Source: CAYTCZ01 sp964436315
GTDB lineage: Bacteria; Actinomycetota; Thermoleophilia; Gaiellales; Gaiellaceae
Length of the DNA stretch: 8,219 nucleotides
Direction: 5' to 3'
Assembly (NCBI GenBank): GCA_964436315.1
Contig: CAYTCZ010000154.1
Span: 1-8,219 of the forward strand
Part shown: in pieces, positions 1 through 5,873 of the stretch
Numbering within the stretch: position 1 is the stretch's first letter
Layout of the letters: each line of letters begins with the position of its first letter
Notes under the pieces: generated by a model
Told to the model about the DNA's origin: nothing
The model's database searches: none
Seen by the model: the letters and a program-made list of their open reading frames with translations, nothing else
Translations under genes and position numbers: made by a program

Positions 1-81
1 GACAGCGACCTCTGTCGGCCGGAGGACTCGCCGTATCAGGACGTTGCGATCGAGGTGCCGGCCGCCAAGTCCGTCGGGTGA
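1..81 (+). CDS. 3' end of an unrecognised protein-coding gene
   Basis: Frame 1 is open from the window edge to a TGA at 79-81 and gives a 26-residue C-terminal tail (begins DSDLCRPEDS, ends PAAKSVG). It shares the codon character of the neighbouring genes. It ends 6 bases before the stop codon of the convergent epimerase gene, a compact tail-to-tail arrangement like the one at 5844/5849, which supports it being a real gene end. The tail contains no motif I can assign to a family, so no function is proposed. It could also be a chance open frame, but that is less likely given the spacing. Confidence 0.55.
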   Translation, partial: DSDLCRPEDSPYQDVAIEVPAAKSVG

Positions 82-87
82 GTCGCG

Positions 88-1077
88 CTAAGAGCTCAGA
101 AACGCCCGATAACGCTCAACGTAGTCCGCAATCCCGTCACGGATGTTTCGGAACCGCGGGGACCAGCCGAGCTGCGTTTCAGCGTTCTCGATCGAGAGAC
201 GTCCTCGATAGGCGAGCTCGATCTGGTCGGCTTCGGTGAACGCATCCGCGATCTCGATCTCGGTGCCGGGAACGAGTTCCATGACGATCTCCGCTACCTC
301 TCCGGCGGTCACCAGCGGCTCACCGGTTGCCCCGTAGAAGATGCGGTCGGTGTCGTCGGGACTGTCGAGCAACATAGCCGCCAGAGATGCCACATCGGCC
401 GCGTGGGTGTAATCGCGCGGGAAGTGCTTTCCCGATGCGAAACTCACTTTCTCGCCCCGAACCGCGCTCTCGATCATCGGCTTGATGTAGATGGGCCACT
501 GCATCCCGAAGCCATAGACCGCCGACGGCCGAACGGCGCGAAAGTCGATCCCGAACGCCTGGTTGTACGCGTAGCAGAAGGCTTCGCTCGCAACCTTGGA
601 AGCGCCGTAGATTCCGGCGCCGGGCCCGTGCCGCGCGAGGATCAACGGGTGATTGGCGTCGATCGGCTCGTACTGAACAGCCGGGAGCGTCCCGATCGAT
701 GAGAAGTAGACAATCCGCTCGACGTCGAAGAGACGCGCCGCTTCGAGCACGTTGATCGTGCCTTCGAAGTTCACCCGGATGCCCGGTCCGGGATTGGTGA
801 AGAGGTAGACGGGATTCGTGATCGTCGCGAGGTGGACGATGTGACTCGGATTCCGATCGCGAACGACGGTCAAGACACGAGCCCAGTCGTCGACCGATCC
901 CGATTCGATCGCCACCGTGTCGGCCGCCGAGCCGAGCATGTGCCGCCCCTCGTCGCTCCAGTCGTTGACGTCGAGGACACACACGTCGCGACCCTGTTCG
1001 AGCAGTGCCCGCACGACGTAGGAGCCGATGAAGCCGGCACCTCCCGTGACGAGGATGGGCCGGTCGGCTGTGCTCAT
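88..1077 (-). CDS. NAD-dependent epimerase/dehydratase (extended SDR family)
   Basis: The 329-residue protein has the length and layout of an extended short-chain dehydrogenase such as the nucleotide-sugar epimerases and dehydratases. The N-terminal Rossmann motif TGGAGFIG is at residues 11-18, and an acidic residue at the end of strand 2 (D36) suggests NAD(H). HLA at 82-84 is the usual post-strand-4 motif. The catalytic set is S127, Y157 and K161 (YGASK), and RDYTHAADVA at 221-230 matches the conserved late motif of sugar-nucleotide epimerases. The ATG at 1077 is well supported by a GAGGAG Shine-Dalgarno 6 bases upstream (complement of 1084-1089). The usual SSxxxYG around the catalytic serine is replaced by SSIGTLP, so this is not a textbook GalE or RmlB. 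Substrate is unknown: a nucleotide sugar or a free sugar/sugar-acid derivative is possible, and proximity to dehydratase and dehydrogenase genes is compatible with the latter. It could be cotranscribed with the upstream gene at 1202-2068 or have its own promoter in the 124-base spacer. Confidence 0.9.
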   Translation of the reverse strand: MSTADRPILVTGGAGFIGSYVVRALLEQGRDVCVLDVNDWSDEGRHMLGSAADTVAIESGSVDDWARVLTVVRDRNPSHIVHLATITNPVYLFTNPGPGIRVNFEGTINVLEAARLFDVERIVYFSSIGTLPAVQYEPIDANHPLILARHGPGAGIYGASKVASEAFCYAYNQAFGIDFRAVRPSAVYGFGMQWPIYIKPMIESAVRGEKVSFASGKHFPRDYTHAADVASLAAMLLDSPDDTDRIFYGATGEPLVTAGEVAEIVMELVPGTEIEIADAFTEADQIELAYRGRLSIENAETQLGWSPRFRNIRDGIADYVERYRAFLSS

Positions 1078-1116
1078 TCCTTGCTCCTCTCTGCTTCACA
1101 TTCGGCACAGAACGTC

Positions 1117-1126
1117 ACAGATCTGT
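1117..1126. promoter_or_regulatory. Perfect 10-bp palindrome upstream of the epimerase gene
   Basis: ACAGATCTGT reads identically on both strands and lies about 40 bases upstream of the epimerase ATG. Next to it, on the minus strand, TGTG recurs three times at 9-10 base steps (TGTGACG, TGTGCCG, TGTGAAG; plus-strand span about 1095-1119). It could be a dyad for a small repressor, but a 10-bp palindrome in a spacer this size is expected by chance about one time in eight, and no clear -35/-10 pair accompanies it. Confidence 0.2.
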
Positions 1127-1178
1127 CTGCTCGTCTCGGCTACCGTTCGCCTCGGGTGGCGGGTGGTACCTCCACTCT

Positions 1179-1195
1179 CCCCACCCAGGGTGGGG
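1179..1195 (-). terminator. GC-rich perfect hairpin just after the 3-hydroxyacyl-CoA dehydrogenase stop
   Basis: CCCCACCC (1179-1186) and GGGTGGGG (1188-1195) are perfect inverted copies around a single base, allowing a 7-bp all but pure G-C stem with a 3-base loop. On the minus strand it begins 6 bases after the TGA of the gene at 1202-2068, where a terminator or 3' stabilising hairpin would be expected. No T-tract follows (the minus strand continues AGAGTGGAGG), so it is not a classical intrinsic terminator. A T-tract-less hairpin terminator, a processing/stability element, or attenuation before the epimerase gene are alternatives. Confidence 0.35.
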
Positions 1196-1201
1196 TGGGG
1201 G

Positions 1202-2068
1202 TCAGGAGTCTGGCTGCGATCGGTCGCGTCGGATCTCCTCCGCAAGTTCGGCGTCTCGGCGCTCGCGAACCGCAATGAGCTCGGGATCGTCGGGATCGAC
1301 GAAGTCGCGGAGCCCGGCAGCGTCGTTTGCATCGGACAGTTCGGGAAACAGATTCGCCGCAACCTTCTGGAAGGTGTTGACCCCTCCCAAGCCAACCGTC
1401 TCGAAGGGGCCGGTCATCCGCCAGCGACGTGCGAGGCCACGGCGGACGATCTCGTCGACGGTCTCAGGCGCTGCGACGTCATTCTCGACAATCCAGAGGG
1501 CCTCGCGGAGGAGTGCGAGCTGGAGCCGGTTCCAGACGAAGCCGGGTACGTCCTTCACCTGGACGGGATGCTTCCCGAGGTCTGTGAGTGCCTGAGACAC
1601 GAGTGCGAGCGTCTCGTCTGAGGTGCCGTCGCCGGCGACGACCTCGACGAGCGGCATCAAGAGGGGTGGATTCCAGTAGTGCGTACCGACAGTGCGATCG
1701 GGGGCGCCGAGCGCCTCGCCGAGCTCGGTGATCGACAGCGACGAGGTGTTCGTTGCCACGATCGCCTGTGGTGATGCTTCAGCACCAGCGCGAAGCAGCT
1801 CGACCTTGAGATCGAAGTCCTCCGGAACCGACTCGACGATGAGGTCGCAGTCGCCGCAGCTCGATGAGAACGACATGCGGTGAGCAGCGGCCTCGACTTC
1901 CGCTGTGGCCCAGAGGCCGAGCTCCGACGCTGTCGTCAGCGCGCCGCGCACTCGTCTCTCGGCCTCCTCTCGCCGCCGCACCAAGAACGTGACGTAGTGG
2001 CCGCCCAAGGCATATTCGCACCCGATCTGGGAGCCCATGAGGCCCGCACCGACGACGTGAACACGCAA
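1202..2068 (-). CDS. 3-hydroxyacyl-CoA dehydrogenase family protein
   Basis: The 288-residue product (from the TTG at 2068) has an N-terminal Rossmann domain (GAGLMG, 7-12) followed by a single 3HCDH C-terminal helical domain (about residues 175-270), the size of monofunctional enzymes. The catalytic set S109, H130, E142 and N180 is complete, with the same spacings as human short-chain 3-hydroxyacyl-CoA dehydrogenase (as I recall S137, H158, E170, N208). The family oxidises 3-hydroxyacyl-CoA to 3-ketoacyl-CoA; the THYWNPP motif also suits relatives acting on non-CoA 3-hydroxy acids (L-carnitine or L-gulonate dehydrogenase type). The aspartate normally closing strand 2 is V30 here, followed by RRR (31-33), suggesting NADP(H) use. 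Start is ambiguous: TTG 2068 puts the first beta strand at residue 2, as usual in the family. An in-frame ATG at 2107 would add 13 residues and overlap the divergent SDR gene by 32 bases. Neither has a well-placed Shine-Dalgarno. The reading frame stays open further upstream, but only as antisense to that SDR gene. Confidence 0.88.
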   Translation of the reverse strand: MRVHVVGAGLMGSQIGCEYALGGHYVTFLVRRREEAERRVRGALTTASELGLWATAEVEAAAHRMSFSSSCGDCDLIVESVPEDFDLKVELLRAGAEASPQAIVATNTSSLSITELGEALGAPDRTVGTHYWNPPLLMPLVEVVAGDGTSDETLALVSQALTDLGKHPVQVKDVPGFVWNRLQLALLREALWIVENDVAAPETVDEIVRRGLARRWRMTGPFETVGLGGVNTFQKVAANLFPELSDANDAAGLRDFVDPDDPELIAVRERRDAELAEEIRRDRSQPDS

Positions 2069-2081
2069 GGGTGCGATGATA
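2069..2081 (-). promoter_or_regulatory. Possible -10 element for a leaderless minus-strand transcript
   Basis: The minus strand reads TATCAT at 2081-2076, one mismatch from TATAAT, and it overlaps the ATG of the divergent SDR gene. Transcription starting the usual 6-8 bases downstream would begin at or next to the TTG at 2068, giving a leaderless message for the 3-hydroxyacyl-CoA dehydrogenase gene. No TTGACA-like -35 lies at 16-18 bases, so the support is weak. A 4+4 dyad CGTG-AA-CACG at 2056-2065 sits beside it. Confidence 0.2.
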
Positions 2082-2852
2082 CTCCGCGTGGACGGTCGGG
2101 TGGCCATCGTTACGGGCGGGAGCTCCGGCATCGGTGCCTCGGCGTCGCGAATGTTTGCCGCGCGAGGCGTCTCGGTCGCGGTGGTCGGACGCCGGCAGGG
2201 GCTGCTTGACGAAATCGCAACAGAGATCGAGTCAGCGGGTGCGGATGCTCTGGCGATCGCGGTCGATCTCGCTGAGCCGGATGCTGCCGAAAGAATCGTC
2301 ACGGCGACACTCGACCGCTTCGATCGGCTCGACATCCTTGTCAACAACGCTGCGGTGATCGCGCACAAGCTCGTCGGTGAATTCAGCCTCGAGGAGTTCG
2401 ATCACCACATCGCGGTCAACCTCCGTTCGCCATTCCGTCTGATCGAGGTCGCGCTGCCAGCTCTCCGCTCCGCGCCGGCAGGAATGATCGTCAACGTCAG
2501 CTCGGCGGCCGCGATCATGTATCGGCCGGGCCAGGCCCTGTACGCGATGACCAAGACGGCGCTCGAGCACCTCACGCGATCCCTCGCGGTTGAGCTGGGT
2601 CCCGCGGGAATTCGCGTCAACTGCGTCCGGCCCGGTCCAACAAAGACTCCAATTCACGTTCAGTACACGGACGACGTCGAGGCGCGCCACGCAGCGCTGT
2701 CGAGCATGGTTCCGCTCGGTCGGATGGGGGAAGCCGACGAGGTTGCTCGGTGGATTGTCGAGCTCAGCGATCCGGAGGCTTCCTCCTGGGTCACGGGAGC
2801 CGTCGTGTCGGTCGACGGCGGACGGACGCTCGGCTCACCGAGTTATCCGTAA
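2076..2852 (+). CDS. Classical SDR-family oxidoreductase, NADP(H)-type signature
   Basis: The 258-residue protein is a full-length classical short-chain dehydrogenase. Visible motifs are TGGSSGIG (13-20), NNAA (90-93), N115, and the catalytic S143, Y156 and K160 (YAMTK) with the exact 13-residue S-Y spacing of FabG. VRPGPTKTP follows at 184-192 and VDGG near the end. Strand 2 ends in GRR (38-40), without an acidic residue, which in this family usually means NADP(H). It would interconvert a secondary alcohol and ketone; the substrate cannot be read from sequence, and 3-oxoacyl or polyol/hydroxyacid substrates are both possible. The ATG at 2076 is preceded by a modest AAGGG (2067-2071). A GTG at 2088 is an alternative but has no ribosome binding site. 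It is the first gene of a probable four-gene operon; its stop is 15 bases before the next SDR. Its promoter must lie within the divergent gene, since only 7 bases separate 2068 and 2076. Confidence 0.9.
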   Translation: MILRVDGRVAIVTGGSSGIGASASRMFAARGVSVAVVGRRQGLLDEIATEIESAGADALAIAVDLAEPDAAERIVTATLDRFDRLDILVNNAAVIAHKLVGEFSLEEFDHHIAVNLRSPFRLIEVALPALRSAPAGMIVNVSSAAAIMYRPGQALYAMTKTALEHLTRSLAVELGPAGIRVNCVRPGPTKTPIHVQYTDDVEARHAALSSMVPLGRMGEADEVARWIVELSDPEASSWVTGAVVSVDGGRTLGSPSYP

Positions 2853-2867
2853 GAAAGTCCGCCGGTC

Positions 2868-3626
2868 ATGAGCTCTAAGAGAACCCAAACAGCCGGGATA
2901 ACCGTCGTTACCGGAGCCGGCGGTGCGATCGGGAGCGAGGTGGTCAGGACATTGGCGGAACGGCAGGCGCGTGTTCTCGCGTTGGATATCGACGAAACGG
3001 CGCTCAGCCCGCTCCGGTCCGAGTACGTCGACACGGCGGTCTGTGACGTCGTTGACCACGCCGCAATGACCGAAGTTTGTCGGAAAGCCGAGGCAGAACT
3101 TGGGCCAGTGCAAGGATTCTTCAACAACGCAGGCGTTCGGGGACCGTTGAAGCCGGTTCTGGAACTCACCGAGGAAGAGCTGGCGGCCACCTATCAGGTC
3201 AATGTCGCCGGCGTCCTCGTCGGCATGCGGGTCGCGATTGAACTGATGACCGAGTCAGGGCGGGGCGGCCGCATCCTGAACATGAGCTCGGGCTCTGGCC
3301 TGCGCGGGACCGCGGGAATGGGCGCCTACGTCGCATCGAAGCACGCCGTTTTGGGATTGACTCGTTGTGCGGCGCTCGAGGTAGCCGAGGAAGGAATCTC
3401 CGTCAATGCCGTCTGTCCCGGCTGCATCGAGACCCCGATGATGCGGAGCGTCGAGCGCGGGCTCGGTGAGGACTCCGCGTCGATTACTTCGACGATCCCG
3501 GTGCGCCGTTACGCGGGCGTCTCGGAGATCGCAGCAACCGCCGTCTGGTTGCTCCTCGACGCTCCGCTCTTCCTCACGGGAGCTGCCCTTCCGATCGACG
3601 GCGGATGGGCAGCCCGGGGGACCTAA
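2868..3626 (+). CDS. Classical SDR-family oxidoreductase, NAD(H)-type signature
   Basis: The 252-residue protein is a second complete classical short-chain dehydrogenase, clearly different in sequence from its neighbour. The motifs are TGAGGAIG (15-22), NNAG (86-89), N112, catalytic S141, Y154 and K158 (YVASK), PGCIETP (184-190) and IDGGW (243-247). Strand 2 ends in LALDID with D40 in the position that selects NAD(H), opposite to the preceding gene. The overall look is that of 3-hydroxyacid, 3-hydroxyacyl-CoA or polyol dehydrogenases; the substrate is not determinable here. Given the downstream lyase yields acetoacetate if it is a true HMG-CoA lyase, a 3-hydroxybutyrate-dehydrogenase-like role is one conjecture. 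The ATG at 2868 is 15 bases after the previous stop with only a weak A/G-rich stretch upstream, suggesting translation tied to the preceding cistron. The next gene begins 20 bases after its stop. Confidence 0.9.
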   Translation: MSSKRTQTAGITVVTGAGGAIGSEVVRTLAERQARVLALDIDETALSPLRSEYVDTAVCDVVDHAAMTEVCRKAEAELGPVQGFFNNAGVRGPLKPVLELTEEELAATYQVNVAGVLVGMRVAIELMTESGRGGRILNMSSGSGLRGTAGMGAYVASKHAVLGLTRCAALEVAEEGISVNAVCPGCIETPMMRSVERGLGEDSASITSTIPVRRYAGVSEIAATAVWLLLDAPLFLTGAALPIDGGWAARGT

Positions 3627-3646
3627 TCGCGCACTAGAATCCGGCC

Positions 3647-4567
3647 GTGAAGGAACTGCCGCAGCGCGTCAAGGTCTACGAAGTCGGTCCGCGTGACGGA
3701 CTTCAGGCCGAGGACACTTTCGTTCCAACCGATGTAAAGGTCGCGCTCGTCGACTCGCTCTCCGCGAGCGGGATCGAGCGAATCCAGGTCACGTCCTTCG
3801 TCAGGGCGGAGTGGATCCCGCAGCTGGCCGACGCCACGGAGGTCATGGCGGCAATCGAACGACGGCCGAGTGTCGAATACAACGTCTTGATTCCCAACCG
3901 GCGAGGGTTGGAACGCGCCGTCGAGGCGCGCGCGGACAGTATCCAGCTGGTTGTCTCCGCGAGTCCGACGCACAACCGTAAGAACCTCAACCGTGAGCCG
4001 GAGGAGACTCTTCAGGAGGTCAGCGAGCTGCTGCCCGACGCCCTCGCGGCCGGCCTTGACGTCTACTGCGCGATCGCCACGACGTTCGGTTGTCCGTACG
4101 AGGGCCCGACCCCGATCGATCGGATCGTCGAGCTCTCAGACCGACTCCTTCAGCTTGGAGTAGTCGAGGTCGGACTCGGAGATACGACGGGCATGGCGAA
4201 TCCGGTGCACACGCAGAGGTTGTGCGAGGCGCTCCGGACGGAGTTTCCGGACGGGCGCTTCAATCTGCACTTCCACAACACGCGAGGCATGGCGCTCGCG
4301 TGCGTCGTCGCCGGACTCCAGGAGGGCATCGATGTGTTCGACGGGTCGGTCGGAGGACTCGGGGGCTGTCCGTATGCCCCGGGGGCGACGGGGAACGTTG
4401 CGACGGAGGATCTCGTCCACATGCTTCACGAGATGGGCATCGAGACCGGCATCGATCTCGATGCCCTGATCAAGACCGCTGCAACCATCCAGGAGAGCAT
4501 CGGACACAAGCTGCCGAGCTCAGTGCTGCGCGCCGGCAAGGTCTCTGACCTCGTCGAGTCGGCGTGA
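3647..4567 (+). CDS. mvaB: HMG-CoA lyase-like enzyme (DRE-TIM metallolyase family)
   Basis: The 306-residue protein is a single HMGL-like TIM barrel of normal bacterial length. HMG-CoA lyase splits 3-hydroxy-3-methylglutaryl-CoA into acetyl-CoA and acetoacetate. Visible landmarks are VGPRDGLQ (13-20; R16 and D17 equivalent to human R41/D42), LGDTTGM (177-183), metal-binding HFH (H208, H210), GLGGCPYAPGATGN (237-250) with catalytic cysteine C241 and metal-ligand N250, and E254. Two differences from canonical lyases stand out. The glutamate of the usual IETTSF/IEVTSF motif (human E72) is Q47 (IQVTSF). The HDTYG after the metal histidines is HNTRG (210-214). The symbol follows the P. mevalonii pairing and is tentative: a lyase for another 3-hydroxy-3-alkyl-acyl-CoA is possible. 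The GTG at 3647 has no evident Shine-Dalgarno. The stop overlaps the next start by 4 bases (GTGA), so the two genes are almost certainly translationally coupled. Confidence 0.85.
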   Translation: MKELPQRVKVYEVGPRDGLQAEDTFVPTDVKVALVDSLSASGIERIQVTSFVRAEWIPQLADATEVMAAIERRPSVEYNVLIPNRRGLERAVEARADSIQLVVSASPTHNRKNLNREPEETLQEVSELLPDALAAGLDVYCAIATTFGCPYEGPTPIDRIVELSDRLLQLGVVEVGLGDTTGMANPVHTQRLCEALRTEFPDGRFNLHFHNTRGMALACVVAGLQEGIDVFDGSVGGLGGCPYAPGATGNVATEDLVHMLHEMGIETGIDLDALIKTAATIQESIGHKLPSSVLRAGKVSDLVESA

Positions 4568-5844
4568 GCTCGCTTCCCGGCTTCTACCGGCTGTCGCTTC
4601 CGGAGCGGCGGCGGATCGTCGCTGAGCTCACACGTCTAAACGCAGACGAGATCGGCGCGTTGGACGGCGGTCTGAGCCTCGAGCAGGCGGACACAATGAT
4701 TGAGAACGTCGTCGGGTTTCTGTCCGTCCCAATCGGGATTGCCACAAACTTCATCGTCGATGGCGTGGAGCGGCTCGTGCCGATGGCTGTCGAAGAGCCG
4801 AGCGTGGTCGCGGCCGCATCGAACGGCGCCAAGCTCGCGCGGGAGCACGGGGGCTTCCGCACCGAGGCGGGGGAGCTCCTTCAAACTGCGCAGATTCAGG
4901 TGGTCGGCCTCGAGGACCCTCAGCGCGCTGCAGCCCTTCTGGCCCGAGACGAGGACGCGATCCTTGCCCGAGCGAACGAGTCTGATCCGACGCTGGTTGA
5001 GCTTGGGGGAGGCGCCAAAGCGCTCGAGATGCGTCTCGTCAAGACGGAGCGCGAGACGATGCTCGTCTGCCACCTACTCGTTGACTGCCGAGACGCGATG
5101 GGCGCGAACGCTGTGAACACGATGGCCGAGCACGCCGCACCGCTTGTGGAGAGTCTGACCGGCGGTCGCGTCTCCCTTCGCATCATCTCCAACCTCGCCG
5201 ATCGGCGACTCGTCACGTCGCGCGCAACGTTCGACGCGGCGCTTCTCGGAAGCGACCAACCGTCCGGAGAGCTCGTGCTCGAGAACATTCTGGCCGCCTA
5301 CCGCTTCGCTCGACACGACCCGTACCGGGCTGCGACGAACAACAAGGGAGTGATGAACGGGGTTGCCTCGGTCGCCCTCGCCACGGGTAACGACACCCGT
5401 GCCGTCCAGGCGGGTGGGCACGCGTTCGCCTCGACCTCGAGCGAGGTTGGCCATTACTCATCGCTCACGCATTTCGAGCGCGACGAGAACGGCAATCTGG
5501 CGGGGTGGCTCACACTGCCGATGGCGGTTGGGATCGTCGGCGGCGCGACCAGCGCGCACCCTGCCGCGAAGGTGTGCCTCAAGATCCTCGGCGTCGAGTC
5601 CGGTCGGGAGCTCGCAGGCATCATCGTGTCGGTCGGCCTCGCGCAGCAGTTCGCGGCGATGCGGGCACTTGCCACGGTCGGCATTCAGCGTGGCCATATG
5701 CGGCTTCACGCTCGGTCGGTTGCGATGTCCGCCGGAGCGGAGGGCGACGAGGTCGACCAGGTGGCAGCGGAGCTCGCGCGGCGCGACGACATCCGCGCAG
5801 ACGTCGCCGTCGAGGTGCTGGGCGAGCTCCGGCGGAAGTCGTAA
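4564..5844 (+). CDS. mvaA: Class II HMG-CoA reductase, predicted NAD(H)-dependent
   Basis: The 426-residue protein matches the length and motifs of the soluble class II enzyme of P. mevalonii; there is no membrane segment. It interconverts mevalonate and HMG-CoA. Motifs in order are ENVVGF (47-52), EEPSVVAAAS (77-86) with catalytic E78, LGGGAK (147-152), DAMGANAVNT (177-186), ISNLADRRL (208-216), catalytic K261 (NNKG), D277 (ATGND) and C-terminal H378 (RGHM); the K-D spacing of 16 equals that of P. mevalonii K267/D283. D141 aligns with P. mevalonii D146, a residue associated with NADH rather than NADPH use (from memory of that sequence). That points to the oxidative, degradative direction. 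No other mevalonate-pathway gene (synthase, kinases) is present, and the adjacent lyase completes mevalonate to acetyl-CoA plus acetoacetate. The GTG start at 4564 overlaps the preceding stop. The residue before NNKG motif's second Asn is N259, where P. mevalonii has His. Confidence 0.93.
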   Translation: MSSLPGFYRLSLPERRRIVAELTRLNADEIGALDGGLSLEQADTMIENVVGFLSVPIGIATNFIVDGVERLVPMAVEEPSVVAAASNGAKLAREHGGFRTEAGELLQTAQIQVVGLEDPQRAAALLARDEDAILARANESDPTLVELGGGAKALEMRLVKTERETMLVCHLLVDCRDAMGANAVNTMAEHAAPLVESLTGGRVSLRIISNLADRRLVTSRATFDAALLGSDQPSGELVLENILAAYRFARHDPYRAATNNKGVMNGVASVALATGNDTRAVQAGGHAFASTSSEVGHYSSLTHFERDENGNLAGWLTLPMAVGIVGGATSAHPAAKVCLKILGVESGRELAGIIVSVGLAQQFAAMRALATVGIQRGHMRLHARSVAMSAGAEGDEVDQVAAELARRDDIRADVAVEVLGELRRKS

Positions 5845-5873
5845 GGCGCTAGGAGTTCGTCGCGAAGCGCGCC
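5845..5873. terminator. Candidate bidirectional terminator between convergent genes
   Basis: GGCGC (5845-5849) can pair with GCGCC (5869-5873), enclosing a second stem TTCG (5856-5859)/CGAA (5863-5866) with loop TCG; an internal loop separates the stems. It starts directly after the TAA of the HMG-CoA reductase gene and overlaps the 3' end of the convergent dehydrogenase gene. On the + strand a T-rich run (AACTTCTCTTT, 5874-5884) follows, which suits termination of the operon transcript. The internal loop and modest T-run make this tentative. Confidence 0.28.

Larger units (their letters stand above)
2076..5844 (+). other. Predicted four-gene operon: SDR, SDR, lyase, HMG-CoA reductase
   Basis: Four same-strand genes are separated by 15 bases, 20 bases and a 4-base overlap, with no terminator-like hairpin seen between them. 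They are bounded by a divergent gene on the left and a convergent gene on the right, so they most likely form one transcript. The gene order places the lyase before the reductase, with the overlap implying matched synthesis of those two enzymes. Confidence 0.7.

Noticed and set aside
320..1108. 262-codon minus-strand frame overlapping the epimerase gene
   Set aside because: Arg-rich, low-complexity translation in another frame of a gene with full catalytic motifs; typical high-GC shadow.
2069..2368. In-frame upstream extension of the 3-hydroxyacyl-CoA dehydrogenase gene to an ATG at 2368
   Set aside because: The extra 100 residues are antisense to the well-conserved N-terminal half of the SDR gene at 2076-2852, are Ser/Ala/Arg-rich and match no domain. 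The Rossmann strand begins at 2068.
4564..5844. Reading the reductase as part of mevalonate/isoprenoid biosynthesis
   Set aside because: The adjacent lyase, the aligned NADH-selecting Asp and the absence of synthase or kinase genes favour catabolism, although the rest of the genome is unseen.
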